Counted from the first letter of the stretch, positions 34,706-48,300 are shown. The stretch is 64,000 nt of DNA from Gyrodactylus bullatarudis (GCA_012064415.1 SSNU01000052.1:188403-252402); one strand, 5' to 3'. Translations and numbers: made by a program. Notes: a model not told the origin generated them from the sequence alone.

Positions 34706-37347
34706 GTGAGTTTTTTCCCATGAATAATTTGTTCTCCAGATGTCCCCATTTCACCCAGTCATACTCCTCTGAGAAAAATTCCCAGGACTCTAAGTGAATC
34801 TGATAGGAATCGTCAAATGGAGGAAGAAATTGATCAAAATCAAGTTCTCAAAGTAAAAGTATGCGACTTAATTTTTCAAAAAATTCCTCTTTTTAAATCT
34901 AATTTTAGTTGATCTTTTATTGATTTAACATGCATTGCTTATTTAGTTTATTTATTCAATAATGAAACATCTTGAAGATGAAAATTTGGTTTGAAAAGAA
35001 CGCTTTTATAATAATATTCTTTGACAATTAAAAAAAAACTAAGGCTCACATAAGTAAAAAATTCTGAATTTACCTTTCATTATCAAGTTGATAATATCAA
35101 CTCATGACATATCTATTCATCTTCAAACTTGGACGCTTTCTGTCCTTTTACTCAACAATTTTAGATAATTTCTTCTTTGCATTACTCCTTAAGACATTCT
35201 TATTTACTAATAACTTATTTATAAAGAAGCCAGTTTTTTTAACAAATCAAATTTCTAGACGTTTTCTTTTGGATTAGAAATTTTTATATAGATTTATCTG
35301 ATCACAAAATATTACATGATTTGAACAAACCATGATTATCAGGGACAACTGTATTTGAGATAATAGTATTGATTTAAGGTTCACTGAGGTAAATTTTACG
35401 TATTTCTAGTCTCAATCTTGATTGTAAAAGGACTATATTGAATGTCTACTATGATTCCTCGTTTGAACTTTTCGAGTTTTAGACTATCATTAAAGACGCT
35501 ATTCTCCTTAATCAGATAGGATAAATAGAGATAATGCCTAAACAATCCTTCGATACTAAAGCAAGATTTTAGAAAATGGTATCGTGTTTTTTGGTTGCTA
35601 CGTTCGAGATTCCCAATATAAGAACAGCTTCATAGTCTAATTAAGTTAATAAAATGAAGATTTATTTTAGTTTTTACTATGGCCTCAAAAAGTCCTAAAA
35701 AGTTTATCTTATTTTATGGATCCTGTGGCTTCGAGGATTATCAATTAATCTTAGAAAAATTATCTTTCATGATCCAGATAAATAAGTTTTAAGTTCGGTC
35801 GTATTTTCATTGTATTATTTAATATATTTATTTTTAAATCTAGAATACGAATCCTTTGACTTCTGATAACAATCCCAAAGAGAAGGTAAGCTTGTTAAAT
35901 ATACATTGTTTATTTTTATGAGATAATTTCGGTTTTTCATACTTGCAGAAAACTTTACCGAATGTCGAAAGTTTGAGAAAAGCGCTCAAGGCAAATACTC
36001 CCATGTATACGAAAATCTTGTCATTTACAGTGAGTTTATAATTGATAAAAACTACTATTATTCCTAAATTTAAAAAGATTCGCCGTAATAAAAAGTACGA
36101 ACTATGATAACAGAATTAGTATCAGATTAGGTAGAAAGCTAGTTCTTTGATTCCTGTATTTATTCTTGAAAATGTATCCATACTTTAAAAAACAAGGTAA
36201 TAAGGAAATTATTTAAATACATATTTCTATATCAAAAGCCAATTGACATTGACGAAATATCAGATTACTTCAAGATTCATGGTTTCAAAGTCAGCCAAAA
36301 TCGTCTTGTTACGTTTCTTGAAGATGAGGTGAGTCATTGTTTTCCACTCAAGTGTTTCATCTTTGGGCTGATTAGAAAATTTATCAAATATCTCTTTTAA
36401 AATTAACCCAACTAATAATCCCTAATGAATACCTATATTTCATCTTGAGTTCTCAATGGCGTCTTGATGCTTTGGATAAGAGAACTCAATAACCTGAAAG
36501 GAAAAATATCTGTAATTAGTCTGAGTGAACATTTGAAATTTCATCTCAAAAAAACTCAGATGGTCCAATTTCTCACAATAATTTTATGTTTTTTTGGAGT
36601 ATCTATGGCCATATTCGTATACTCTGTTCAATTTTGATTCAAAATAATACAATATTCAATGACTTTGAATATTATTGGAATCTGACAAATGGTTAACTAT
36701 CAGTTTATTAAAGGATTAGCCTTTTTCAAGAAGAAAAGGGAGGAGGGAATTATTTGAGATAATGCAAGGTTAAACAATGTAGATTCAATGTAGTGGATCC
36801 TTGAGTTAATCCTTATGTGATATTTGAAGGTTGAGGTTTGGCTTTGTTGAAAGAGACATTTTGGGATCTATTTTGAAGGAACATGAGAGTAAAATTTACA
36901 TCATTATGAATTAGAGATTATTTCATGACCTCAAAGAGAAGTTTACCCAATGCTTTAGAAATATTTACACATAGATGACAACAGCAGGTATCCGCCTATA
37001 TTTCAAATCATTTACTTTGTCAAGGACCGATAGAATGTTTTTGGCAGAGCTTCAGGAGGAAACAGAATTATGTTGTTAAAAATTTAAGGAAATGCTACTG
37101 GGAACACGCATTTAGCTTATAATTATTGTCAACAAATCGTTTCCTCTCTTTTTGAAAGTATGATCTTTTCAAATATTCGAATCCTACTTAAATATATTTA
37201 TAGGCAAAAGAATTCAAATTTGATAATCTTCTAATTAGCCCTAAGTTTTTTAATCTTGAATTTTCATTGATCCCTTTTTAAAAATAATATATTTAGGCAG
37301 TCACATTTACGGATAGGAAAAATCGTAAGAGACCTAAAGCACATTGA
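33139..37347 (+). CDS. SLX4: SLX4-like structure-specific endonuclease scaffold
   Basis: Six exons: 33,139-34,705, 34,740-34,852, 35,844-35,885, 35,949-36,029, 36,239-36,328 and 37,297-37,347 (TGA). All phases agree; 647 aa. SLX4 is a nuclear scaffold that activates SLX1 and MUS81 nucleases at branched DNA. Residues about 75-165 form a BTB domain (SDVHIIVNNELIYAHKIA). Residues about 495-520 form the MUS81-binding SAP-like motif (TPEVMEHLNKFGIRKQPKKR). The last four exons give the SLX1-binding C-terminal domain (ANTPMYTKILSFTPIDIDEI, VSQNRLVTFLEDEAVTF), matching the family's P.LY.K.L...PI...L....L......L..FLD......T. Between BTB and SAP lies a 43-residue tandem repeat. The protein is much shorter than vertebrate SLX4 (over 1,800 aa), and no UBZ zinc fingers are seen; a missing 5' exon is possible. 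The first intron is 34 nt. Confidence 0.85.
34021..34363 (+). repeat. In-frame tandem repeat, 129-bp period
   Basis: Copies start at 34,021, 34,150 and 34,279 (third partial). The period of 129 bp equals 43 codons. The unit begins KENS[IF][ED]EF[KR]RIS and includes VKEFFTDAHNVSEEPQI and SFEIPSKHEGL. Copies two and three are nearly identical, copy one slightly diverged. A trace of an earlier copy (ESFEIP) precedes the array. Confidence 0.95.
34740..34852 (+). CDS. SLX4: SLX4-like exon 2: linker
   Basis: 113 nt from TCTCCAG| to AAA|GTAAAA. Encodes a polar linker (VPISPSHTPLRKIPRTLSES). Confidence 0.75.
34853..35843. other. SLX4-like intron 2, no further features
   Basis: Ordinary A+T-rich intron between GTAAAA and ATCTAG. 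Confidence 0.5.
35844..35885 (+). CDS. SLX4: SLX4-like exon 3: 14-residue micro-exon
   Basis: 42 nt, phase 0 both ends (ATCTAG|AAT ... AAG|GTAAGC), NTNPLTSDNNPKEK. Support is splice sites and phase only. Confidence 0.6.
35949..36029 (+). CDS. SLX4: SLX4-like exon 4: start of the SLX1-binding domain
   Basis: 81 nt, LRKALKANTPMYTKILSFT, acceptor TTGCAG, donor GTGAGT. Confidence 0.8.
36239..36328 (+). CDS. SLX4: SLX4-like exon 5: SLX1-binding domain
   Basis: 90 nt, PIDIDEISDYFKIHGFKVSQ and on to FLEDE, acceptor CAAAAG, donor GTGAGT. Confidence 0.8.
37297..37347 (+). CDS. SLX4: SLX4-like exon 6: C-terminus
   Basis: 51 nt, AVTFTDRKNRKRPKAH then TGA. The VTFT and basic tail match the end of the family. 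An AATAAA lies at 37,474-37,479. Confidence 0.8.
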   Translation, partial: AVTFTDRKNRKRPKAH

Positions 37348-38050
37348 TTTAACTAGATCCTATCATAATCTCAAATGTAAAGAAGTACATGCAATGGAGA
37401 AGCTAAACTTGTCTATAATATTATTTATTTCAAATATATATTTTATATAATTTTAAATTCTATATTCTTATCAAATAAAAAATATATTTCCCGTGTTTAC
37501 TTCCAAGTAGATACATGGTTTTGATACAAATATTATATAAGTTAAATTGGTCAATTGGGTTGAACACTCATTTTTTCTTAATTTCTTGCAAATGCCTTTC
37601 TTATCTAACCTTTATAATCTTATCAATTAACATATTGGTGCTGTATTCTGCCTAGAATGACACATTTCTTATCTGATAACCAAAAGTTCTTGTTGATGGG
37701 TAATTAAATACGCTCACTTCTTGTCATATTTTGATTGTATTTTCCCAATTTATTTCATATCGAGAAATACTCTGTAAAAGTCTCAGTATTTCTTTACGCG
37801 TTCTTATTTTTATCAACTCAAATAATTTAGATCATATAATAGGAACCAAAAAACAATTTCCATAGTGACAAAAGTTTATAGCTTATAAAGATTTTAGACG
37901 AGCGGACAATCTTCATTACCAGTTGTTTACTTTTCGCTAGTTTTATTATAGTAACAATAAAATTCTATTTTGCAAAGCATGATCAATAAAATTTATCAAC
38001 CAAAATAAAAAAATAGATACATGGACATACTGAACCATTTTCACTGAATA
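37348..38050. other. 3' flank of the SLX4-like gene, no gene seen
   Basis: A+T-rich; the poly(A) candidate AATAAA is at 37,474. Confidence 0.45.
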
Positions 38051-38054
38051 TATA

Positions 38055-38731
38055 TGTTATCGTGAATGTGGGAAATCAGGGAATGGACGGTAATGCCTAG
38101 TAAAAATGGGAATCATTGCAAAAAAATGAGATTTTATTCTATTCAAAGGGCTTGTTTCTTCGGTTATGTTATCTCAATTTTCACACACACTTGTAGTTAA
38201 ACCATATTTTACCATCAAGAGTTTATTACAGTTTTAACTGTAATTTGAAAAAAATATTGCTTATGACTACACTTTCTTCCATATTTTACGCATTTGACTA
38301 TACTCAAATTTCAATTAAAATATTGATTTATTTTGATGCCACATTTTTGACTACACTTTCTTCAATTTTATGCTTTTGAGAAGGATTTAAAAAATCTTTA
38401 ATTTAACATTTTCTCTTTGAAGGAAAACATGGTCGTCTCCTCAGTACAATTTCTACTTATAGGGAAATTAGTAAAGGTCCTCCACCAGAGCAAGTGTCAT
38501 ATTTCTTCAGATGGTCCCTTTGCTCAACGATTAACTTTCAATAAATTTACGCATTGTATAATGCGATCGGCTTCTTTTCTTGATTATTTTAATGGTGAAA
38601 AAAGATTAAACTATAAGTAAGAAAATATGACCAAAGCCCTTTAAATAGAATAAAATCTCATTATTTGAGATAAATCCCATTTTCACTAGGGATTACCGTC
38701 CATTTCCTGATTTCCCACATTCTTGTTAACA
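38055..38731. mobile_element. Fold-back DNA transposon, TGTTA-ended family (no coding)
   Basis: Ends TGTTATCGTGAATGTGGG and its inverted partner at 38,714-38,731 open arms of about 115 bp (to about 38,170, and from about 38,620). Flanks are TATA and TGTA, an imperfect 4-bp duplication. The start resembles the inner arm motif TGTTACCGTGAAT of the 57-kb element. The open frame at 38,417-38,620 shows no family features. Confidence 0.75.
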
Positions 38732-39606
38732 TGTATATTATATTCTTTTTGATTTGAAAAATAAATTTGATGGAATTTGATTCGTTGAAAAACTTCTCAA
38801 GCCTGATTAATTTATATTTTGATTTTGAACTCTATCAAGTCTTTTTAGAAATTAATCCAGCCTCAGTTTAAATATAAAAATGACATTTAAAATTAAATAT
38901 TTTCAATAAGAGGTAGTGTAGGCATTCAAAAAGTGAAATTGTATTATGTTTTAAATTGGAATTAATTGTGCTAAAGGCTTGATGTTTTCATCTACTTGAT
39001 ATTTAATACTATGAATACATCGAGTTTCATTGGTTAATTTTGATTGGTCCATTTCGACGCTGAAACTTGATTAGAAGAGGGGGATTTTCGCTGTAACTGG
39101 TTTAGATCATTACTGAATTTTCAACTCATAGCTCAAAATAATTTGCCGCAATATTTAAAATAAGCCATAATTTTCATTAAAATTTTTTTTATTTTTTCTT
39201 TATAATGTGAGCAAAAAATCTTGACTAAATTCGATTTCTTGATGGAAATATATTGAGATACCAATAAAATGGATCCTCAACATACTTGTATCATGTAGAA
39301 AAATATGTTAAGCAAATTAGAAGCATGTCAATTAAAATCTTGTTTATGAAGGCATTTTTCATGTTTAAATAATAATTTTCTTGTTAAGGATATTCATTAC
39401 ATGTAGGCATTTTCTGAATGAAGAAAAAAATTGCATAAATCATCCCCTTTCTTTTTTTATTGAAGGATATGCAACCAAAATACTTAACAAAGTCATTCAA
39501 TGATGGACACTGGGTTTTGAAAAATTATGGTAAATCTGTAAAAAATCATTTGATAGAATGGGGATCTCAAAAATGAGAATGAAATGAAAAAAACAGATTT
39601 AGAATA

Positions 39607-40080
39607 TTAACCCTTTAAGATCCAGAAGAAATTTTTTCATGGGAAAATTCTAAAATTAACATTAGTTACTAAACAAGACGCTGCGAATATGATGTTTTTG
39701 TAGCATAGCTAGTTTAGAAGATATGAGATGTACCGTATATAGGACAGTGGAACTTCGTTAGTCATACCTACTTCTAAGCGACTAATAGAATGAGTGTGAT
39801 GGATCAGGACAATATAATTATTTTTTATGGAAAGATTCGAAACAATTTCGGTTAGATACAAAGCATAATCTCAAATTACATTTCTTGCAGCAAACTTCCG
39901 TTTTCATTGAAAAATTATGACATCGACCTCGATACGTATGTCCGGGCCAGTGACCCATACTGTTAAATGTAACATTTTCGACAGGATTTGGCTGAATGTT
40001 TCTCTTCTTAGCAGGGGGATCTTCTGTAACTGATTCATTCAAACAGGGTCTTCCTCTCTTAATAGCCTTGGTCTTGGAAG
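39607..40080 (-). pseudogene. piggyBac 3' end: Cys-rich transposase tail and terminal repeat
   Basis: The minus frame 40,042-39,818 reads GHTYRGRCHNFSMKTEVCCK then KCNLRLC and CFESFHKK, the Cys-rich C-terminal domain of piggyBac transposases with at least one zinc Cys replaced (CHNF). Just beyond its 3' end, TTAA (39,607-39,610) and CCCTTTAAGATCCAG give the expected terminus. The catalytic core was not recognised upstream, so the element is truncated or decayed. Confidence 0.8.
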
Positions 40081-42131
40081 CTACAGTGCGAGTTCAACCA
40101 AAAATTTACGACGATTCATGATAGATTTCGGATCTACCCCACTGTTTATCTTACTTTCTTTTGAGCATTTATTGTAGCACTCACAATCGCTTACCAAAAG
40201 ATAATGATTCGTAAGAAATTCTCTCTGATTCACTAGTATACCGAAAATTTTTTAATTTATAATCAAAGAGCATAGTTTCAATTCAAGTTTAATAGATATT
40301 TTTTATAGAAAATTTCTAAAACTCTCAATGTACTGATTATAAAAGTGCCGATAGAAATGTATATTTTCGAACCTATATTAGTTTGACAGATTTCTGGATC
40401 AATTAACCCAAGAATGTAAAATCGGAAAAATCGATATCAGGCGAGCTTTTTTGGTTTGTTTGCAAGAAACGCTGGATGTTTTTAAACAAAGGAATTGTAT
40501 GCAGCTATGTCCAAAATAGAGCCATTAGCCATCGACTCTACCTTTAGTCGAATCATAGTATAGGATCAATTCTGGTTTAGAATCACTGTCATTCATTTTT
40601 AAAGTTTGGATAGAAGCTGAATTTAGGGTTTTCTGAAAATTGAGAAATAATCTCGACATCGATGGGCAAGCTTAAACTAATTCCTCATGTCGGACAGAAT
40701 TTACCATTTTGTAAATAATTATGAAAACCTCAGATTGCCAGATTGATACATGTACAGGTAATAAAATTAATTGTGAGTAGGAAATCCAAATTATCTTCAC
40801 GATTCAGTTTTGATTCGTAAGAATCCCTTTCCAACTGAGTAATTCTCAAGAATCATTTATAAGCCTTTCTTACGATTTACTGTAAAAATTATATTTTCAA
40901 ATAAAAATGTTAAGTGTATAAAAAACTTTAAAAAGTTGATTTGAGATTACTTAGCATTAATCTAATTGAAAAAGTTTTATTAACTAAAATTAATCGTTTC
41001 AGTTACTTTTATTGAAAACTACTAGTGTTTAGATTCTTTCTTGTTAAATAAGAATAAGATAAACGAGTGATACTCGGTAAAAGTTTCTGTAAATTTACGT
41101 TTTTAAATCACATATTGTGTAAATTCTCAAACAAAGGTGTTTTCTTGTCGACTTATTTTCAGAAGAGAACATAGGAAATTTCCGTTATATGAATTGTTTA
41201 ATTGATGATTGTTGAACCATGAAGATGATCTAGTATAACAGGGATGATTAAACCTTAGAAACTGACAAAAATATTGATAAACAAGTGAAAATTTAGTGCA
41301 ATTTTGAACGCTGAAAGATTGGCCTAGTTAAATTGATTTTTTTCTGAAAATTTTTCTTCAATCTTCAAGCAGTAAAATTGAAATCGAAATTTGATACTCA
41401 AACGATAATGGGGGCATTCCCAAAAATCTTATTTGGAATACATTTGTATTAGCCAAATTTTTATCTTGAAAAACTTTAGATAACCCTCTCACTTTAAGAT
41501 TTCCGGATCAAAAGCAGGAAATCTGATTTCTTGATGAAAAAACTCAATTTTTGAAGGGTTTTAATGACAGTTTCATCGACACAAAAACTTTAAATCCCAG
41601 ATTAGCAACTATTTGCTTAAAATTTTGTTAGTTTAAAATGTTCTCTCATTTATCTTTAGGAGAGAATTATCAAAATATTTTCTCAATAATCCATTTCTCT
41701 AATTTATCTGTCTACATCATATTATGGAAAGTTATTCTGGGGATTAATAACGAATCAAGATCTCTTGAAACAAATTTACAAAGCACAGCTATTATCCTTG
41801 TTAGGGAAAATATCGAGAAAAATCAGACGAGATCATCTACTAAGGAGTAGGAATTTGTAGAATATCATTTCATCCAATCACAGAGCTTCATTTGGTATTC
41901 TTTTGAAAATTTCATTCGTATACATAAATGTATAAAATAGAGTGCCCACTACCCTTTTTAAATTCTTGATTACTTTTTTACTTACATCTCAGCGACTCTC
42001 CGTAGATATTTCTGTAACTCTAGTTCACGAGAGAAGGCGAGAAAACCTCGACTCAAGAATTTCTCACATCTGTGTGATGTAGGAGAAAATTTGAGCATGA
42101 GAAATTAAAATCTACAGGAAAGAAAGAAATA
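40081..42131. other. Upstream of the serotonin receptor gene, no gene seen
   Basis: About 41,270-41,560 recalls the interspersed repeat with TTGATGAAAAAACTCA ends. The open frame at 41,638-41,850 has no feature. The 5' UTR and promoter of the receptor probably lie in the last few hundred bases, but nothing specific is seen. Confidence 0.4.
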
Positions 42132-42320
42132 ATGCTCAACTTAACTAGAAATAACGACACCTCCAATTGGAATAGTGGACCTGATTCGGACCTTTTTCTG
42201 GCCAAATATTCGACGAGCTACATGATAATTTTTTCAATTATTCTTGGACTCATAATTTTATTGACTATTGTCGGTAATATCCTTGTAATTGCTGCAGTTA
42301 TGCTGGAAAGAAATCTACGA
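42132..42320 (+). CDS. Serotonin receptor exon 1: N-terminus and TM1
   Basis: 63 codons, ending ERNLR|GTGAGT, phase 0. TM1 contains GNILVIAAV. Confidence 0.9.
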
Positions 42321-45300
42321 GTGAGTCATTTACCATAACTTCCCTGGCCGATGTGAGCTTTTTCACCTTTCTCTTAATTGTTGCAATTTGCTGGTGGTTT
42401 TCCAGCTTGCATTTATTCTTAATTTTTGAATTTTTACGAATAATCAGGTTCCTTGTCTAGATTTGATCATGAAAAACTTCATTTGACTACTTACTCACAT
42501 TTAAATCAATAAAATTTTCTAGCTCAAAGTTCTAAAACGTCCATATTTTCTTTTTTTATTAATTGGAGTAAGTGGGTCACAATGTATCTAGATTTAAAAA
42601 TTATTTTCATCAAATTTTAGATGACAAACAAATGTCAACTTCATATTAAACTAGGTTTGTTAAATTATCGCGATAATTAAATAAATAATCTAATGGGATT
42701 GATTTTGACATATTAAAAATTCTGAAACCTCCACTATTGCTTGATTACAATTTATGTTATTATGGGTAATGGATTTTTATTCACAAATTAAAATTGTGTT
42801 CTATCAGAAATAAGTCTTGGGTTATTGTATTAACACTTCTATCGCAAAAGCAAAATTTTCCATAGATGGTAAATAGGGTGTATTTACCCCCAATCCAAAG
42901 ATCGAGTAAAATAATTTTTTTTTAATTTTTTTATAAATATTTTATTTGAAACAATTCTCCCAAATAATCGTATGGTGATCTTTACACGGGTGGATATCAC
43001 ACTTTTTATAGCCGGTTTTATCCTTGTTCCTTGGACATAAAGCACCCCTATTTTGCCAGCTATTGTCTTCGGCATATTTATCGCAGGTTCATTTTCAAGA
43101 ATAGAATCATCTAAAACGCTGAAATTAGCTCTTTAGTTTGTCGTTTTCTCTAATAAGCTTCTGGATAGCTCTTTCAGAAATTAACTATGGTTCAGAAGTA
43201 GAAGATCATTTGATAAAGAAATCACAAACATTGCAGGGCTGCTAATAATCTTTTTTGTTAAAAGTCTGTTGCATCTCGATTGGTTAGGATAACTCTCCGT
43301 TTTTTTCTCTGCATCATAGTTTTATAAATTTCTATTTTTAGGATAAAAAATACAGTTTACTCTATTAAAGAATACTTTCTTTTACAATGCCGAATTTCTG
43401 ACATACATAAAATTTCTGTCACGCCTTTTTCTTATTCAAATACCAAATTGTAATTTTTCTAATCAAATATGATTTATATTTCTGACAACGCACCATAATG
43501 CTGGATTAAGTATTTTGTATTTTATCTAAAAATATCTATCTGAAGTAATCTATCAATGAAAGGCTGTTGAGCTGTAATAATTATAATTAACTTTTACATG
43601 ATACAAATTTGAATGTAAGAGGCTAATTATAATTAGAGTACATTAATTACAATGTACATTAATATTTCTGACAACAGAACCTAATTTAATTTAATTCAAA
43701 CTCGAAATTTTAGCAAAACTCTATCGATATAAACAGTTTTCATGTTACTCAACATTGATATTTCAGCTCAATTTTATATAATGCAAACTTTTTTTAGCCT
43801 ATTATTGAAACGATTGATTGATCGGTATTTTATTGTTTTCATTAATTGATTCTAATCCATATTTGATTAATTAATTGACTTTAGTTTCATGAAAAGAACG
43901 TATTTTGCAAGTAGCTACGAATCTGTATGCATTTCTTTAAATTCGAAGAGCAAATTCGGAATCTGCGTAGTAAAAATTCCCAAAAACATAAAGAAAACCT
44001 GATTATTGAAAAATAATGAAGAACAAAGGATGTTAACATACCTTTAGATGAACAGTATCTTACCTCGAATGTCACACTAGTATATTACGCCAGAGGAATC
44101 ATTAGAAATTTTCAAATATTTGAGTTTTAATGAAACTAGAAAGTCTTCTTTATATTTCATTGTACTCTAATTTTAATCTCAAAAACGAAGAATTTCAGTT
44201 CAATAACTAGAAGAAAAAAATTACTTTTTATTTCTTGATGATGTTGATGAATTCTAGGGATATGTCGATGAAGGCTGTCATCGACATTTCAAGATATTGA
44301 TAAAAATAGTTTAACTTCTCTCACACAGTAATAGCAAGAGTAAAAATAGGTGGGGGACATTGCTGTGATGTGGAATCCTGGGAAATTGGTTTCTTCACTT
44401 TCACTCCTATGCCTATGTATGCAGATATACCCAAATATGAGCATTTGAAGAACTGAAAGAGATAAAAAGATGGAGTAAATTTCCAACAACTTCAAAAAGT
44501 TTAAACAAAAGGAATCCTTGTCACTAACTTTTTTTTCAATAAACCCAGTCAGAAAGTATGTGTATCACTAGTTGATTAACTTTTTTTGGAAAGCTGTTTT
44601 TTAAGAATAAAATACTTTGATCGACTATCGTTCTGTTCAATGTCTCTGAGAATATCAACATCTTTAGTTCTAACAAAGTTAATGATGTCTTTGCGTCTGA
44701 AACTAGCAAAATTCTAGATGATATCACTTTTGTTAATGTTGCTTCGGAACACACCATTCGTCATTCAGATGCCAAACCTTTTTCTCAGGATAGTCAGGAA
44801 GAAAGAAAGTAACATGCTGATAGGCTATTGAACTTTATGAACAATATCAAACCTGACTGAAATTTGAATGTCAAAAGATAGCCAGATTACTTCTTGTTAA
44901 AAGTTTAAGCTTATAATTTTGTTGATTTTGGAGGTTTAAAGCGGAAATAGACAAAAAATCCGACGCAGCTAGAGAAGTTTGAAAAGATTTAAATTAAATT
45001 AAGGAAAATTAAACTGGGTCATGTTGCTTTTAGATTTCTCTGCTCAAATTCTTGATCTTGTCGCCTCAAATTTCCCAAAATTAACAAAATTTTTGAGTTT
45101 AATTTTTTATGAAGCGGAAATTTGTCTTTCTTATGACACTCAAATTTTTGTCAAATTGGATTTTTTTGAAAGTCCTCTATAATCGTAAACTTTGCTTCGT
45201 CCCAGCTATCAGCTTTGTTCATTGAAAAATGAAAAAATATATTCCATATTAGAGGAGGTTAGATAAAGAAAATCAAAAGATCTATTCTTCTATTGAAAAC

Positions 45301-48300
45301 ATATATTTCCGAAAGCAATCGAACAAATGGAAGATGAAGAAAAATCTGCCTTTTTTCTCAAACAGTACGAAAAACAGTGTGCTGTATATATTTTTCTATT
45401 TCATTGATTATAATCTCCTTGGGTAAATATATTTCCATTGTCAACAATTCATGAATTAGTTTAAGGAATATAAAAGACTTTCCCTGTTTCATGATTGCTA
45501 TGAGAAGGTCAGCGAATAGGGTGACACCAGAAATTGTACTCGTAATGGAACTAAAATTAGATAGTATTAGAATTAGTTTATGAATAATTCCTATCCTATA
45601 GTTAAGAACCGTTTCTTTTTTTTCAGTAAATGTTAGAAGATTTAATCTGAATATAACCAACCTTTTTCCAAGCATTTTCTAGACGTTTCGGTCAAGGACC
45701 TTCTTCTTTAGTGGATGAGACGCCTGTAATTTATTTATTATTTAAAGATTGCATACTCCATAAAACAATTTTCCTATTGATTCCTTAGGTTATTTTACTA
45801 CTGAGGTATGATGCGATGAGATTGTCTTTCAAGATGAATTTAATTTTGTCCTTTTTTGATTGTAGCAGGGTCCCAATTACCAGACTGTTACCTATTTCGA
45901 AATCACTCAGATAATTCTGTCTCTGATAAATAATTATTTTTCCATTTACATTTAAACGAGCTACAAGTAATAAAGATTCGGAATTCTACATGAAATTTTA
46001 TAAGATTCTTTTTTATAAATTATGGATTATTCAGTACATTTGCGAACATTCCATTACGCACTTGGATATTCTGATTTTCCGTCATCAATCATTTTTTTTC
46101 TTTTATAAAACACATCCATTGATGACATAGATCCCCTCAGAGAAAAAATCAAATTGGCTTGAATATAGGCCATTGGGTCCATTCGAGTCCCGTTGTGCCA
46201 CGTACCACTTGAGTATTATACATCAAAGCCTCAGAAATTACTTTGCTTACCACCCATTCAAATGTGAATCTAATAATCTCCTAGAATATGCAGAGATCAC
46301 TAATTTAAGGAAAGTTGAAACGATTTATATTTGTTTAAAACGGTTTTTTTTAATCTTTAATATACCAGGGTCATAAATAAAAAGTAAGATAACTTTTATC
46401 GAGTAATTATCCCTGTAGAATTTAAATTTCGCCTGAATTATGTTTGCTAAAGCTTTAAAACCCATTTTATGGATCAAAATGACACTAGATAACCGTATTA
46501 TAGGCTAAAGATTGAAAGTGAGTTATGAATAAAAAAGCCTCTTAGACTTTAAGGGTTATGAAAAGATGGACCAAAGTGAGGATAAATTTCTCCACCAGTG
46601 AGTTGTAAGCTAAATTTTTTCTAAGATAATTTTTTTAGAGATAATTTTTTTATTTAAAATTATTTTCTCAAAGTCTTATTGATCAATATCTTTCAATTTT
46701 CCTTATTTTTATTGTTTTTTAATCTTATTCGATTTTGATAAAGTTCTAGCAGTATAATTTTATATTTTAAAATTAGTTTTCTTCATTTCTTGATGTCCGA
46801 TAAGATTGGATTTCTAAAGGCTAGGTTTTTCTTTAAATATAAAATAAACCATTGATTTCACTGTTACAGTTTCTATAAGCCAAGTGTATAGCCAAGTTTT
46901 CAAAAAGCTTTCTGAATTATTTCTCATCATAAAGCTAATTGGTATGAGTTGGGAATCTATGATTCTTACGAGAACCTCGATTTTTTAGAATCCTACTTAT
47001 GTTACCCGCCTTCACGATTTGAAGAATAAATTCCTGAAAAAAATAAAAATATTTTCAAGGGATTTTGGCGCCAAATCGAAATATGAAAAATGACTTCTTC
47101 AGGGTTTTTTTTCTTCAAATCGTAAAAGTGGGTAACATGAGTAAGATTCTAAAAAATCTTTAACATTTTAGAATTTTTGATTCGTAAAAATCATAGATTC
47201 CCATATCAATTAGCTTTATTTGACTATAAAAAAGCTGAACACTTTGTGGACCAAAATTGAATTTTACAATATATTTTCTTCTGACACTCATTCCTCACAT
47301 GACTCAAGTCAGGTTGACATGTAAATACTGAACAGTATGCTAAGATATCTTGCCACATTGCTCACGGTTAAAGAAAAGACTACTCAAATCTTTTGACTAG
47401 AAATTTAAAATCACTTCAACTGTAACCTTTTACAATTTTCTCTGGGAGTTAAACAGACTTCTAACGATAAGATTTCAGATATATCCAAGTTCAAAGGAAA
47501 AGTCACGGGAAAAAATTCCTCTCTCATCAGAGAAAATGGAAATATTAGAAGGAATGAAGAAAAGCCTCAAGGCCAAATGGAGAATGTTTTCTTGTTCATT
47601 CTTTCCATTCCTTTTTCAAGGCAAGAGGCAATTCATGGATAACCGTATGACTCTCTTTTACTTGCTACAACTTATATACATATTCCTTTGTATACTTAAG
47701 AATACGAACGTAAATTTGAATAAATACAACTCTGATCAATAGAGGATACTGGAACATTGGAATTTGAGGAGAAATCATGAGGAATTTCTTCCTCTATATA
47801 GTATACAATCAATAGATATATAAAGCTAGTTAATATGAAGATGGGAGTTTATGAAATTCTCATTTTTTTCATCAAGAGATCGAATTTGATCGAGATTTTT
47901 TTGATGATAAGGCCCACTTTCTAGATATAGCATGAAGGAAATTAAATTATAGGGACATTAAGGCATATTTCAATTCTTTGATTTTTTTTGAACTTTGACC
48001 TGAAAGTTTCGCTGATTTCAAAGTGATCGAAAGTTAATTTTTAGGATCACAATAAGACAAAGAAATCAAATAGGCTAAATCAAGTTTTATGAAGATAACA
48101 AATTCTCTTGTCTTATTGTGATCCTAAAATTCAACTTTTGATCACTCTCTCACTTTGACACCCTGTAGCCAACTTTCGTATCGAAGAGAGAAATATTTTA
48201 GTCATTTTTAAAATTCCATTAAATTTGAGCTGGAAATTTTCATTGAATTGAAACTAAGAGGGGAGTCAAAAAATTGAGCATGGAAAAAAATTACCATTTA

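Noticed and set aside
45358..45675. 105-codon minus-strand frame beside the nested small gene
   Set aside because: An in-frame TAG directly precedes it and the small gene ends upstream in another frame; no family features.
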